Source of the DNA: Thermoplasmatota archaeon
GTDB taxonomy: Archaea; Thermoplasmatota; Thermoplasmata; Thermoplasmatales; Thermoplasmataceae
Length of the DNA: 35,549 nucleotides
NCBI GenBank assembly: GCA_023487765.1
Contig: JAMDBW010000076.1
Coordinates: 1 to 35,549, forward strand
Reading direction: 5' to 3'
The stretch's first letter is position 1, and every line of letters starts with the position of its first letter. This document shows, piece by piece, positions 1 to 8,612 of the stretch. The notes under the pieces were generated by a model, which saw only the letters and a program-made list of their open reading frames with translations, made no database searches and was not told the DNA's origin. The position numbers and the translations under genes are program-made.

Positions 1-1434
1 TTTTTTCTTTAATTCAAGTATTTTGGCCAGTGCTATGTCCAGACGTTCGGGTTCCCTGACAATTCCAACGTTATCAGACATGGTTGAAGTGAGTTCATCT
101 ATGATGTCATAAGCGTTGATTCCATCCGGCTTCAGGAAGGAAAGTACTCTTGAGATTTCATTCTGGACATCCTCTTCCGGGACATCCGAGAGATCGGCGG
201 TTTTGGCATAATCCGTGGCACCCTCACCAGTTTTCTTTCCGAAAACAAGGATATCAGCAAGTGAATTTCCACCCAGTCTGTTGGCGCCGTGTAATCCGCA
301 TGCGATCTCTCCGGCCGCAAAAAGACCGTTGACATCCGTCATGCCAGTGTCAGGATCAACCCTTACACCGCCCATCTGATAATGTGTAGTAGGAGCGACT
401 TCCATTTTTTCCTTTGTTATGTCTACTCCAGCGAATTCCATGAACTGCATATACATGCTCGGAAGCTTCTGTTTTACGAAATCAGCTCCTTTGTATGATA
501 TATCCAGGTAGACTCCCCCATGCTCTGTTCCCCTTCCCTCCTGAATTTCCGCGTAGTTTGCCCTTGCAACTACATCTCTTGCATCCAGTTCTTTTTTCTG
601 AGGGGAGTACCTTTCCATGAATCTTTCCATCTTGCTGTTATATAGTATGCCACCTTCGCCACGCACTCCTTCCGTAACAAGTAATCCCTTTACGCCGGGC
701 GGATAGACCATACCCGTGGGATGAAACTGTATCATTTCCATGTCCTGAAGCCTGGCACCTACTCTGTAAGCAAGACCAAGACCGTCCCCGGTAGATTCCC
801 ATGAGTTGGACGTTATCTTGTATACTCTTCCGCAACCACCAGTTGCCAACACAACTGCCTTGGCCCTGAGAAGATGGAACTCCCCCCTGTCCATTTTTAA
901 ACCGATTGCCCCGATAACTTTTCCATCTTTCTTGAAAAGGCTCGTTATATACAGTTCGTCTATAATCTTGACATTCTGCCTGTGAATAACCTGATCTTCA
1001 AGGGTTCGTATGATCTCCAGACCGGTCCTGTCGCCCACGTGACATAACCTCCGGTAAGAATGTCCCCCGAAAGCTCTCTGCAGAATTCGCCCGTCGGGTG
1101 TTCTGTCAAATAATGCCCCGTATCTTTCCAGTTCGTATACCCTCTGGGGAGCTTCCTTTGCGAGAATCTCTGCCATCCTCCAGTTCGATATGTATACGCC
1201 TTCCTCAATTATATCGCCAAAATGAGCCTGCCAGTTATCTTTCGGATCAACATTCCCCAGTGAAGCTGCTATTCCCCCTTCGGCCATAACAGTATGGGCT
1301 TTGCCAAGTAAAGACTTGGAAACCACTGTTACTTTCAGGCCTGCGTCTGAAGCAGCCAAAGCTGCCCTCATTCCTGCTCCACCGGCCCCTATAATAAGAA
1401 TATCCGATTCTGTGTTTAAATATTGCTCAGCCAT
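1..1434 (-). CDS. sdhA: Succinate dehydrogenase/fumarate reductase flavoprotein subunit (3' end outside window)
   Basis: This is the FAD-binding catalytic subunit of respiratory complex II, which oxidises succinate to fumarate. The frame is open from the ATG at 1434 to the left edge, giving 478 codons; the family usually has about 560-590, so the C-terminus lies outside. A dinucleotide-binding glycine loop (GAGGAG, residues 16-21) follows the N-terminus. KAHTVMAEGG holds His47, the position of the covalent FAD histidine in SdhA. The active-site HPTG motif lies near residue 235, and HGANRLGGNSLAD, a conserved substrate/FAD-region motif, lies further on. The Fe-S and membrane subunits are not visible. 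NadB (L-aspartate oxidase) is a related alternative, but the FAD-histidine context favours SdhA. Confidence 0.93.
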   Translation of the reverse strand, partial: MAEQYLNTESDILIIGAGGAGMRAALAASDAGLKVTVVSKSLLGKAHTVMAEGGIAASLGNVDPKDNWQAHFGDIIEEGVYISNWRMAEILAKEAPQRVYELERYGALFDRTPDGRILQRAFGGHSYRRLCHVGDRTGLEIIRTLEDQVIHRQNVKIIDELYITSLFKKDGKVIGAIGLKMDRGEFHLLRAKAVVLATGGCGRVYKITSNSWESTGDGLGLAYRVGARLQDMEMIQFHPTGMVYPPGVKGLLVTEGVRGEGGILYNSKMERFMERYSPQKKELDARDVVARANYAEIQEGRGTEHGGVYLDISYKGADFVKQKLPSMYMQFMEFAGVDITKEKMEVAPTTHYQMGGVRVDPDTGMTDVNGLFAAGEIACGLHGANRLGGNSLADILVFGKKTGEGATDYAKTADLSDVPEEDVQNEISRVLSFLKPDGINAYDIIDELTSTMSDNVGIVREPERLDIALAKILELKKK

Positions 1435-1483
1435 GAGAATCACTTAATATTAGAGCTAGCTGATTGTCCGGATACCTTCGACG

Positions 1484-1492
1484 ATTATAAAG
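1484..1492 (-). promoter_or_regulatory. TATA box of the sdhA gene
   Basis: Read on the minus strand the sequence is CTTTATAAT, about 50 nt before the sdhA ATG. This predicts a start site near 1462 and a leader of roughly 28 nt, which contains AAGTGA as a weak ribosome-binding site. Inferred from sequence only. Confidence 0.4.
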
Positions 1493-1637
1493 ATTTTAAT
1501 CTGAAGGCATAATGGTCATGACTCTTCAGCACGGCTCTGCATGCACTGCGAGATGTGAGTTGCCATCTTCAACAGCCATACACCAAGTTGTTGAAATCCA
1601 GTTGAACTGGAAACGAAGCTTCCCGTCTCTGTCACCG

Positions 1638-2597
1638 TCAGCTTTTTCCGGTTTCTTTCGAGAAAAACTGAACCACAAGAATGGCGCAGATTATCATTGA
1701 TCCTCCGACATACTGCAAAGGAGTGAGGAAAATACCAAGAAACAGTGCGGAGGACAATGCAGCGCTAATTGGTTCCATGGTGCCGGCCAGTGATGCCTTT
1801 GTGGCACTGATTCTGCTCATGCTCTTCATATACAGCCCGAAGGCTATGATCGTGCCGAAGAATGCCACGAACACTGTCAGCAAAATAACGGGAGCAATTT
1901 CAGGAATGTTTATTCTGCTGAAGAATACCACAGTCGGAGCAAAACTGAATGGAACCGAAATCAGGCCGCCGACGATAAAACCCCAGCTGATCACAGGCAT
2001 GGTACCATGTTTACTGATTAATGTGGATGTTACCAGCGTGTAGTAAGCCGCAGTCAACGCGGAAAGGAGCCCTAAAACCAGGGCGCCCTCACTCAGAATT
2101 ATCCCTGTTGTCTGCGAGGGGTAACCTGTGGACAATTCAAAGGTCCCGACAATTGCAAGCAACAGAGAAATCGCAATTGCCAGTGTGAAGCCTATCCTTT
2201 TCATAGCTACCTCCGCTGCAATTACCATTGGGAAAAACAGGTATTGAAGTAGAGTTGCTGTCGGCGCGTTGGAGTACGCTATTGTGGCAAGATAAAAAAT
2301 CTGGACGCCGAAGAGACCAAAGATAGAAAACAGGAAAAAGCGTTTCAGATCACCCCTGGGAAAAGCAGGCCTCAATACTGCCACCAGAATAATCCCGGGT
2401 AGAAGCATCCTGATTGTCACAAGACTCAGGTACGGCATCCCGTACTGTGAAAAGAGCACTGAAGAGACCGTACCTGAAATTCCCCACAGCGATCCGCCGA
2501 TAAGAGCGTAGGAAATACCTGCCATTGAGTTCAATTTTTCAAATTTTCCGGCGTTGCCGCGTCTTTGCCGATCATTCAAATGAAATCCCCCTTCCAT
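1638..2597 (-). CDS. EamA/DMT-superfamily transporter
   Basis: A 319-residue integral membrane protein of the drug/metabolite transporter superfamily. After a hydrophilic start of about 24 residues come roughly ten hydrophobic segments in two similar halves, beginning ALIGGSLWGISGTVSSVLF and closing with PLQYVGGSMIICAILVVQFF; the second half repeats the EamA pattern (ATKASLAGTMEPISAALSS). The substrate cannot be predicted and may be an amino acid or other small metabolite. The listed ATG overlaps the upstream ORF by 26 nt. An internal ATG at 2525, directly before the first membrane segment, is an equally plausible start. Neither has a strong Shine-Dalgarno. Confidence 0.85.
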   Translation of the reverse strand: MEGGFHLNDRQRRGNAGKFEKLNSMAGISYALIGGSLWGISGTVSSVLFSQYGMPYLSLVTIRMLLPGIILVAVLRPAFPRGDLKRFFLFSIFGLFGVQIFYLATIAYSNAPTATLLQYLFFPMVIAAEVAMKRIGFTLAIAISLLLAIVGTFELSTGYPSQTTGIILSEGALVLGLLSALTAAYYTLVTSTLISKHGTMPVISWGFIVGGLISVPFSFAPTVVFFSRINIPEIAPVILLTVFVAFFGTIIAFGLYMKSMSRISATKASLAGTMEPISAALSSALFLGIFLTPLQYVGGSMIICAILVVQFFSKETGKS

Positions 2598-3045
2598 ATC
2601 TGACTAACCTGACCTCTGCAGCCTGCAGGTATTCCCTCTTCTGTCCATTTCCCCTGATCTCCTTCCATACGTACACGCCGTAACTGAACGAACCGGAAAT
2701 CCTGAACCTCTTTCCCATGTGGAGAACAATATCTCCGGGCTGCAGATCGTATCTCTTCCTCCTGATGGAAGGTTTGAATCCCTTCCTGCTGGTCTGAAGA
2801 GAACGGTTATTCCTCCTTCTCTGCTTCACGCTGAAAACAAATACCGGCGTATCGGTATTATGCCATCCCGCTGGCTGGAGTATGTCAACATCGGGGTTGT
2901 TGGAAGTGGTTCTTGAACCATGCACACTGAGACTCCGGTCTCTGTTTAATGCATGATCACAGTTGCCACGGACTTGTGGATCATCCACGGGTGTGTATGT
3001 ATCTCTCCGATCTAACTTCTGCTTTTCTTTCATGTTTTTCTTCAC
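2572..3045 (-). CDS. Probable C-terminal remnant of an IscB/RRXRR-type nuclease
   Basis: A 157-residue, very basic ORF. The first 60 residues are low in hydrophobics and match nothing I know. From about residue 74 the sequence follows the conserved C-terminal region of RRXRR/HNH nucleases of the IscB (OMEGA) type: KQRRRNNRSLQTSRKGFKPS, then IRRKRYDLQPGDIVLHMGKR, then GSFSYGVYVWKE, ending RLVRYGRG. The RuvC-like N-terminus, bridge helix and HNH nuclease, around 300 residues in the family, are absent upstream and I found no HNH motif in the other frames. It is best read as a decayed fragment; a small stand-alone protein is possible. The assignment rests on recalled family patterns, not on a search. 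Confidence 0.55.
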   Translation of the reverse strand: MKKNMKEKQKLDRRDTYTPVDDPQVRGNCDHALNRDRSLSVHGSRTTSNNPDVDILQPAGWHNTDTPVFVFSVKQRRRNNRSLQTSRKGFKPSIRRKRYDLQPGDIVLHMGKRFRISGSFSYGVYVWKEIRGNGQKREYLQAAEVRLVRYGRGISFE

Positions 3046-3274
3046 GTTTTCAAAGCTCCCTGAATGACCAGACTGACTAATATTTGACAGCGACCGTTTT
3101 CTGCAGGGTGAGAGTCACTTTCCCGCCGCTACCGGATAAACCAGCCCGTAAATAACCTTCTTCAGGCAGATCACTTCTTTATTTCAGTTTATTGAAATTG
3201 CAATTTGCGATACCGGAAAAATATTCTATTCAAAGCAAGGCGAAAAAATTAATACACAACCCCCATGAATCATC

Positions 3275-3760
3275 ATGGATAACCTGGCCGTCGGAATCAA
3301 GGCGGGATTGATCGGCGGCATCGCATGGGGGGGCATCGGTTCCATACTCCCGGAAATAGCGATCCACACCAGTGTTCTCGGAAATTTTTCTCAGACAGGA
3401 TTCCTGGTTCCGTTGGGGTCCACTATTTTGCTGGACAGTATTCTTATCCCGCTTGTCATGGTAATACTTGGAATCATTGGCGGGATAATATTTGGAGTGG
3501 TATTCGGGGCAATACATGATAAAATGCCCGGTAAGAAAATTGTGACTAAAGGGGTTTATTATTCCCTCATAATATGGCTACTTTCAAACATTCCGGGCTT
3601 ATTTGGCGCCATTTATACTTATAGCCTTATCCTGTCCATTGCTTCATCGTTCAGTGCAAACCTCGTATTTGGCTTAATACTTGGTTCACTCTTCGGGCGT
3701 AAAATCAAGGAAGAGAAAACCAGTGGATTCGACTCTGAGAAGTTCTGGAATAACAGATAG
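3275..3760 (+). CDS. Small glycine-rich membrane protein, unknown function
   Basis: A 161-residue protein with four or five hydrophobic segments, around residues 5-25, 42-60, 60-82, 92-115 and 118-142. The segments are rich in glycine, for example VMVILGIIGGIIFGVVFG, which suggests tightly packed helices. The C-terminus is short, charged and probably cytoplasmic. No catalytic or transport motif is recognised. The ATG at 3275 follows an A/T-rich TATA-like element (AAAATTAATA, 3244-3253) by about 25 nt, which fits a leaderless transcript. It is divergent from the IscB-like fragment and stands alone before hsp20. Confidence 0.65.
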   Translation: MDNLAVGIKAGLIGGIAWGGIGSILPEIAIHTSVLGNFSQTGFLVPLGSTILLDSILIPLVMVILGIIGGIIFGVVFGAIHDKMPGKKIVTKGVYYSLIIWLLSNIPGLFGAIYTYSLILSIASSFSANLVFGLILGSLFGRKIKEEKTSGFDSEKFWNNR

Positions 3761-3820
3761 GTATCCTTGTTCCACCTTTGATCCACTTGTTCCCATTCTA
3801 AGTTTGATATTACGAAAAAT

Positions 3821-3828
3821 TTTAAATA
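3821..3828 (+). promoter_or_regulatory. TATA box of the hsp20 operon
   Basis: TTTAAATA preceded by an A-rich BRE-like stretch (CGAAAAAT). It predicts transcription starting around 3850, inside the palindrome that follows. Confidence 0.6.
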
Positions 3829-3845
3829 AAAGCATGTAATTCATA

Positions 3846-3868
3846 GTTGTCAACTACTAGTTGACAAC
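3846..3868. promoter_or_regulatory. Perfect 23-bp palindromic operator candidate at the hsp20 promoter
   Basis: Arms GTTGTCAACTA and TAGTTGACAAC are exact inverse complements around one central base. The site lies about 20 nt after the TATA box, over the predicted transcription start and just before the ribosome-binding site AGGAGG (3869-3874). A repressor bound here would block transcription. The obvious candidate is the winged-helix protein encoded by the second gene of the operon; that link is inferred. Confidence 0.65.
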
Positions 3869-3883
3869 AGGAGGATGTGACTA

Positions 3884-4441
3884 ATGACCTATAGATATAG
3901 GAGACGAAGAGAAGATGATGACTGGAAGGATGAATTTGATGAGTTTTTCGAGAACTTTGGTTTCGATTTCGACAAACTGAACGAAAGAATCCTGAAAACA
4001 TGGGACAGAATGCTGAAAGACCCGGATGTCAGCGTATACGGCCCGTATGTTTATGGCTTCACCTACAAGATCGGACCTGATGGTAAACCAAAATTCGAGG
4101 AATTCGGAAACATGGCGGAATCGGAAGTTGAAGGATCATTGCCGAAAGTGGAAAAGGATGTAAGGGAACCGATAACCGATCTCAATGTGGACAAGAACAG
4201 GGTATATATCACCTATGAACTCCCGGGAATCTCAAAAGATGATGTTGAACTGAGCGTTGCTGAAAGAAGTGTGGTTCTATCGGTGAAAAACGGACCAAGG
4301 AAATACCACAAGCACATGGACTTTGAGTACGACCTGAAGCCTGAATCTGCATCAGCAAAATTTGTTAACGGAATACTGGACCTTACCATAGAAAGGGCCG
4401 GAAAAGATACAGGAACCGGAAGAAGAATATCCATTAACTGA
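3884..4441 (+). CDS. Hsp20/alpha-crystallin small heat-shock protein
   Basis: A 185-residue ATP-independent chaperone that holds unfolding proteins. The N-terminal 90 residues are charged and contain a Phe/Asp-rich patch (EFDEFFENFGFDFDKL) and a Gly/Tyr stretch. The alpha-crystallin domain runs from about residue 95 to 175, with the family pattern YITYELPGISKDDVELSV and a final strand FVNGILDLTI. The tail RRISIN carries the I-x-I motif that docks subunits. The start is set by AGGAGG nine bases before the ATG. It is followed after 11 bases by a winged-helix regulator and preceded by a palindromic operator, so stress-controlled expression is likely. Confidence 0.92.
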   Translation: MTYRYRRRREDDDWKDEFDEFFENFGFDFDKLNERILKTWDRMLKDPDVSVYGPYVYGFTYKIGPDGKPKFEEFGNMAESEVEGSLPKVEKDVREPITDLNVDKNRVYITYELPGISKDDVELSVAERSVVLSVKNGPRKYHKHMDFEYDLKPESASAKFVNGILDLTIERAGKDTGTGRRISIN

Positions 4442-4452
4442 GGTATCCCCTT

Positions 4453-5052
4453 ATGATCGATGAGGACATTGAAGCTTTCATTTCGGCCATCGAGAACCAT
4501 ACAAGACGCGAAATCCTGAGAAGCCTGATCCTCGATCAGTCATACGCGCTTCAGATCAGCAGATGGATCGGTGTATCACAGCAGGCGATAATCAAACAGC
4601 TGGACCTGCTTGAGAAGGCTAACCTGATCTCATCTGTTGGGTTGTTCCCGAGCACTTCCGGTGCTTCGAGGAAAATATACAGGCCCACAGGGTTTTCCAC
4701 CCTTGTGGCAGATTATTCCAAAAATTTTATTGAGGTTCGAAGATATGAACTCCCTTCGGACTCCGCAGAAAAACCTGTGGACCAGTTCCTTGACCACAGA
4801 AAGCTCACTCGGAGGCTGGAGGAAACCAACCGGAAACTTTCGGATATCATGAGTGCCAGGATGAAACTCATAATTGAAAAAGATACCATACTTGGCGAAC
4901 TACACAGTTACATCAACAATATTTCTCCTGATGATTTTACAAAAAATATTCTGTACGATTATTCAGACACTATGGACCCTCAGTATGTGTCAAAGAAGTA
5001 CAGTGTCCCGGTCAGCTTTGTCATGCAACTGGCTGAGAATTACCTGAAATAG
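4453..5052 (+). CDS. ArsR-like winged-helix transcriptional regulator
   Basis: A 199-residue protein. The first 75 residues form a winged helix-turn-helix: AIENHTRREILRSLI (helix 1), YALQISRWIGVSQQAIIKQL (recognition region), then a wing. Residues 110-150 (RKLTRRLEETNRKLSDIMSA) look like a coiled coil for dimerisation, followed by a C-terminal helical domain with no assignment. It is the second gene of the hsp20 operon, 11 nt downstream, and is the natural candidate for the protein that reads the palindrome at 3846-3868. This would be functionally analogous to the archaeal heat-shock repressor Phr, but orthology is not claimed. Its 3' end overlaps dphB by 13 nt tail to tail. Confidence 0.75.
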   Translation: MIDEDIEAFISAIENHTRREILRSLILDQSYALQISRWIGVSQQAIIKQLDLLEKANLISSVGLFPSTSGASRKIYRPTGFSTLVADYSKNFIEVRRYELPSDSAEKPVDQFLDHRKLTRRLEETNRKLSDIMSARMKLIIEKDTILGELHSYINNISPDDFTKNILYDYSDTMDPQYVSKKYSVPVSFVMQLAENYLK

Positions 5053-5813
5053 TAACATTTTTTAGCGAACTTGCCAAGGAAATACTCCTCGTTGTGATTG
5101 AGGGAACCCGGTATGACAAGCGTCACTGGCGACTCTTCGAGCCTGAGGTCGAGAATGTTCTCAGATCTGTCGCATATTATTTTTTCCCCTTCCTGCGATA
5201 CTTTTATTGCAGCACATATTACGTCGGATCTGCTGACGGCACCTATCGCGTGTTTTTCCTCCATCCTCAGCAGTACCTCGACAGCCTCAAATGAATACAT
5301 GGTCCTGCCTTCCCTCAGGTCGAGCAGAACCATGGTGTGAAACCCTGAATCCCGGTTGAACTTTATCTTCTGGCATACGCTCCTGGGAAGAAAATTATCG
5401 TCAGGAAACGGCAGTGAAACCGGAGGGCCCATCTTGTAAGGGAACAGCCCGAGTTTTCCCGGTATAACCGAAAGTATTGAAGCATTCTCTATCACTGTCA
5501 CATTGATCCCGGCCTGTTGTGCATCTACTCTCAACTGATTATGCGTTGTCGCGGAAAGCGGGTCTCCCGTCACCAGGAGACATACATCATGCCTGGATGA
5601 CAGTGAAAGCAATGCAACTGGATTCTCCACATCTTCTCTCCCTGCTCTTTTCACTTCCCTGTTCAGCATCGTCGAAAGCTGGTCAATTGTCTGCGACGGG
5701 GAAACAGATGTATAAGTCTCGAAAAATATGTGTTCGCATCCGGAGAGTATGTCCTTTTCCTGAAGACTAAGGCTGGAAGCTCCCCTCAATCCAAGTCCGA
5801 GGATGTAAAGCAT
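5040..5813 (-). CDS. dphB: Diphthine synthase
   Basis: A 257-residue SAM-dependent methyltransferase of the tetrapyrrole-methylase fold. It methylates the modified histidine of elongation factor aEF2 during diphthamide synthesis. The N-terminus MLYILGLGLRGASSLSLQEK and the following FFETYTS match the DphB signature. The GDPLSATTHN segment (about residues 83-92) is the SAM-binding loop, and ENASILSVIPGKLGLFPYKMG is the conserved central block. Length is typical. It follows enolase by nine bases, suggesting co-transcription. Confidence 0.9.
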   Translation of the reverse strand: MLYILGLGLRGASSLSLQEKDILSGCEHIFFETYTSVSPSQTIDQLSTMLNREVKRAGREDVENPVALLSLSSRHDVCLLVTGDPLSATTHNQLRVDAQQAGINVTVIENASILSVIPGKLGLFPYKMGPPVSLPFPDDNFLPRSVCQKIKFNRDSGFHTMVLLDLREGRTMYSFEAVEVLLRMEEKHAIGAVSRSDVICAAIKVSQEGEKIICDRSENILDLRLEESPVTLVIPGSLNHNEEYFLGKFAKKCYYFR

Positions 5814-5822
5814 TAAGGAGCC

Positions 5823-7034
5823 CTATTGGAAATCCTCTTCGATCCTGATGAGCTCATTGAGTTTTGCCAGTCTTTCCCCGCCTATCGTGCCTGTCTTTAT
5901 GAACTCCGAGGCAAAAGCTACAGAAAGATGGGCAATGAAGTCGTCGGTAGTCTCGCCGCTCCTGTGAGATACTGTGTTCCTCATTCCCGCCGCCGTGGCA
6001 ACTTTGACTGCTTCCCACGTCCTTGACAGAGTTCCTATCTGGTTCACCTTTATGAGGACTCCGTTGCTTGACTTTAATTCAATGCCTTTCTTTATTCGCT
6101 CCGGGTTGGTTGTGTAGAGATCATCGCCAACAATAACACTCCTCTCGCCTGCCCTTCGTGTTATTTCTGCGAACCCCTCAAAGTCGGTATCTTCCATAGG
6201 ATCCTCTATAAAGTGGAAACCGAAATCCTTTGAGAACGAAACTGCGAAATCGATTTGTTCATCTCTTGTTCTCGAACCGTCCTTGTAGGAATAAGAACCT
6301 TTTTCAAAGAACGAAGTGGCTGCAAAATCAACGCCGAGAAGTATCTTTGTCCTGGATTCTGAAGAAATGTCCTGAACTGCTCTCCTGACTACCTCAACAG
6401 CCTCGATATCCTCGAGACCTACTGTCCATGCCCTTTCGTCCCCGACCCCCACGCTGATATTGCTGAACTTTTCTGATAAGATCTCCCCGATACGTTTGTG
6501 AACTCTTGTATTGAGATATGCAGACTCTATGAACGTTTTTCCCTGTGATGATACGAGGAATTCCTGTATCGTAGTGCCATTTCTGGAATGTTTCCCGCCC
6601 CCGATAACGTTACCCATTGGTCTGGGAAGCTTGTTAGCCAGTGCCCCGCCCATGTAACGGTATAATGGTATATCGAGTTTTGCAGCAACAGCCTTTGCGT
6701 TAGCTACGGATATTGCTGTTGCCATATTCCCGCCAATGCTGGACATAAGCTCTGTGCCGTCAGTTTCCATCAGCGTACGGTCAAGACCCGCCTGGTCCAG
6801 AGCATTGAAACCTGTCAGTCTGGATCTGAGATTCTTTTCCAGGAATGAAATTGATTTATCAGGACCTCCCTGAGGGAAAGCCTGCATTTCAGTAGCACCG
6901 GTACTGGCACCTGACGGCGCCGAGCATGCGCCGGAGGCGCCTTCCAGAAAGACTGTTGCTTCAACTGTAAAATTTCCCCGTGAATCTATTATTTTCCTGG
7001 CCCTGACATCAAGTATCGGAATGTGATTCAACAT
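5823..7034 (-). CDS. eno: Enolase
   Basis: A protein of about 403 residues that interconverts 2-phosphoglycerate and phosphoenolpyruvate. Visible motifs are SGASTG near residue 42, [15 protein letters not shown] with the conserved glutamate, the metal ligands in [20 protein letters not shown] and [10 protein letters not shown], the catalytic lysine in [10 protein letters not shown], and SHRSGETTD near the C-terminus. The loop that is usually GDEGGFAP reads GDERAWTV: Asp-Glu is kept but the glycine pair is lost. The ATG at 7034 is chosen; a GTG lies one codon earlier at 7037. A TATA-like element at 7054-7067 overlaps the end of the upstream gene. Confidence 0.95.
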   Translation of the reverse strand: MLNHIPILDVRARKIIDSRGNFTVEATVFLEGASGACSAPSGASTGATEMQAFPQGGPDKSISFLEKNLRSRLTGFNALDQAGLDRTLMETDGTELMSSIGGNMATAISVANAKAVAAKLDIPLYRYMGGALANKLPRPMGNVIGGGKHSRNGTTIQEFLVSSQGKTFIESAYLNTRVHKRIGEILSEKFSNISVGVGDERAWTVGLEDIEAVEVVRRAVQDISSESRTKILLGVDFAATSFFEKGSYSYKDGSRTRDEQIDFAVSFSKDFGFHFIEDPMEDTDFEGFAEITRRAGERSVIVGDDLYTTNPERIKKGIELKSSNGVLIKVNQIGTLSRTWEAVKVATAAGMRNTVSHRSGETTDDFIAHLSVAFASEFIKTGTIGGERLAKLNELIRIEEDFQ

Positions 7035-7063
7035 CACATCATGAACCTGCCTTTGGACTTAAA

Positions 7064-7594
7064 TTATTTCGTGTGCGCATCGACGAGGTTTGATTTATAT
7101 CTTGAACTGAATGTGTTGTAGTTCTCCTTGTACTTTATCCACATATCCTTATACTCTGCGGAGACCGTGCCGATGACTTTTGCCGGGACCCCGGCAGCAA
7201 TGGCTCCCGGGGGAATTTCGGATCTGCTTCTTACCACTGCACCTTCAGCGACAGCTGCCCATTCGCCGACGGTAGCGAAGTCCGACACTGTTGAATTCAT
7301 GCCAATCACCGCCCAGTCCTGAATTTTGCCCGTATGTATCACGCAAAGATGCCCCAGTGTTACGTGATCTCCTATGCTTGTTTTTTCCCCGGGCCTTGCG
7401 TGTATGACGACGTTGTCCTCAACAGCAGTATATGCACCGACGGATATCTCGCCGTAGTCACCCCTGAGAACCGCGCCGGGACCTACCCAGACATTCCTGC
7501 CGATTGTGACCTTTCCGATTATTACTGCATTTGGAAAAACAAAAGCTGTCTCGTCTATTGCAGGCACTCTGCCTTCAAATTCATAAACGGGCAT
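7064..7594 (-). CDS. Gamma-class carbonic anhydrase-like hexapeptide-repeat protein
   Basis: A 176-residue left-handed beta-helix protein of the gamma-carbonic anhydrase/YrdA/PaaY group, built from hexapeptide repeats such as AVIIGKVTIGRNVWVGPGAV. The three zinc histidines of the family are present in VIHARPG, LGHLC and VIHTG, so it is probably a metal-binding trimer. Carbonic anhydrase activity is known for some members only, so the reaction is uncertain. A TATA-like element (TTAAATATAC on the minus strand) lies about 25 nt before the ATG, pointing to its own leaderless promoter; enolase follows after 29 nt. Confidence 0.85.
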   Translation of the reverse strand: MPVYEFEGRVPAIDETAFVFPNAVIIGKVTIGRNVWVGPGAVLRGDYGEISVGAYTAVEDNVVIHARPGEKTSIGDHVTLGHLCVIHTGKIQDWAVIGMNSTVSDFATVGEWAAVAEGAVVRSRSEIPPGAIAAGVPAKVIGTVSAEYKDMWIKYKENYNTFSSRYKSNLVDAHTK

Positions 7595-7613
7595 ACCGGG
7601 AAAACAGTTTCAG

Positions 7614-7624
7614 TATATTTAATT
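7614..7624 (-). promoter_or_regulatory. TATA box of the gamma-carbonic anhydrase-like gene
   Basis: ATTAAATATAC on the minus strand, about 20-30 nt before the ATG at 7594, with no Shine-Dalgarno between. This is the spacing expected for a leaderless archaeal mRNA. Confidence 0.45.
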
Positions 7625-7671
7625 CTTGGAACTCGAGTTGACTGCGGTGGCAGGAAAATAGCATAAATTAA

Positions 7672-8589
7672 TCACGGGATAACAAGTTTTTCACGTTCTG
7701 CGCGATATATTGCCATAATTTCCGGATAGCCCAGCTTAAACGAAGTAAGCGGGTTTTTAATGGCTTCAGCAGCCACAACGATGCCGAGCCTTATGCCTTC
7801 ATCCAGTCCCATCTTCCTGCTGAGACCGAGATAGAGACCAGCCCTGAAAGAATCACCCGCCCCGAGAGTGTCGTAGGGATTCTCCACCTTCAAGGACCTG
7901 AAACTCCTTTTATCTCCGTCCATGTACAGGTCAACGCCCTCAGACCCCCTGGTTATTATGAGGTTTTTGCACAAATCCGGCAAATCCGAAACATTGATTC
8001 CGAGAAGTTGAGAGGCCTTCTGTTCCTCATTTTCATTGAAAATGGAGATGAAGGAAATTTTAAGGAAATCGCCCAGTTGATCTGGAGAATACCTGTAGTT
8101 AAGTTCCTGGCCGGGATCAAATACTATTTTTGAGCTTGCATTTTTCCTCCCCACTTCAAGGAAATCCTCAGGAGGACCAGTTCCAAGATGAATGTATTCA
8201 TAGTCCATTCCACCGGAAGTTATTCCGCTGGAGAATGGTTTCCCCATGGGCCCCTGATAAATGTAATAAATCTGATCCTTTCCAGATGTCACTGCATAGC
8301 AGACTGGCCCATAATCTTCAGAGTCAATGACAATGTGCGAAGTGTCGACACCTATTTTGCTTAAATATTCAAGATATTTATCGTGTGTTTTCAACGATAC
8401 CGCTGAATAGAGGCTGAATGGAACACCAAGCCTTGAAGCAATGATGGCAAAATTACCTGCAGTTCCTCCGAAGTTCTCACCGAAGTTTATTATGTCTGCG
8501 GAACCGCTTCTGGGCAGTTGCCTGACCCTCATGGTTACATCAATGTTCAGATGACCGAAAAATGCGAGAAAATTCCCTTGCACCTGCAC
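7672..8589 (-). CDS. PfkB-family sugar/nucleoside kinase
   Basis: A ribokinase-fold kinase of about 305 residues. The N-terminal FFGHLNIDVTMRV and FGENFGGTAGNFAI (GG-switch region) and the C-terminal signature YDTLGAGDSFRAG, containing the catalytic aspartate, define the family. Substrate is not settled; archaeal members include nucleoside, KDG and ribose kinases. The frame opens with TTG GTG CAG GTG (8592-8581), so the start is ambiguous; the GTG at 8589 is used. A TATA-like TTTATATT directly after the upstream stop codon (about 8605-8612) suggests an internal promoter. Confidence 0.85.
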   Translation of the reverse strand: MQVQGNFLAFFGHLNIDVTMRVRQLPRSGSADIINFGENFGGTAGNFAIIASRLGVPFSLYSAVSLKTHDKYLEYLSKIGVDTSHIVIDSEDYGPVCYAVTSGKDQIYYIYQGPMGKPFSSGITSGGMDYEYIHLGTGPPEDFLEVGRKNASSKIVFDPGQELNYRYSPDQLGDFLKISFISIFNENEEQKASQLLGINVSDLPDLCKNLIITRGSEGVDLYMDGDKRSFRSLKVENPYDTLGAGDSFRAGLYLGLSRKMGLDEGIRLGIVVAAEAIKNPLTSFKLGYPEIMAIYRAEREKLVIP

Positions 8590-8612
8590 CAATTGGGATA
8601 CAAAATATAAAT

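Noticed and set aside
1568-1610. TTCAACA/TGTTGAA stem and CCAGTTGAACTGG palindrome between sdhA and the transporter
   Set aside because: Short inverted repeats with no clear link to a promoter or T-tract; chance cannot be excluded.
2770-2782. GGTTTGAATCCC resembling a tRNA T-arm
   Set aside because: No acceptor or anticodon arms can be built around it, and it lies inside the IscB-like tail (KGFKPS).
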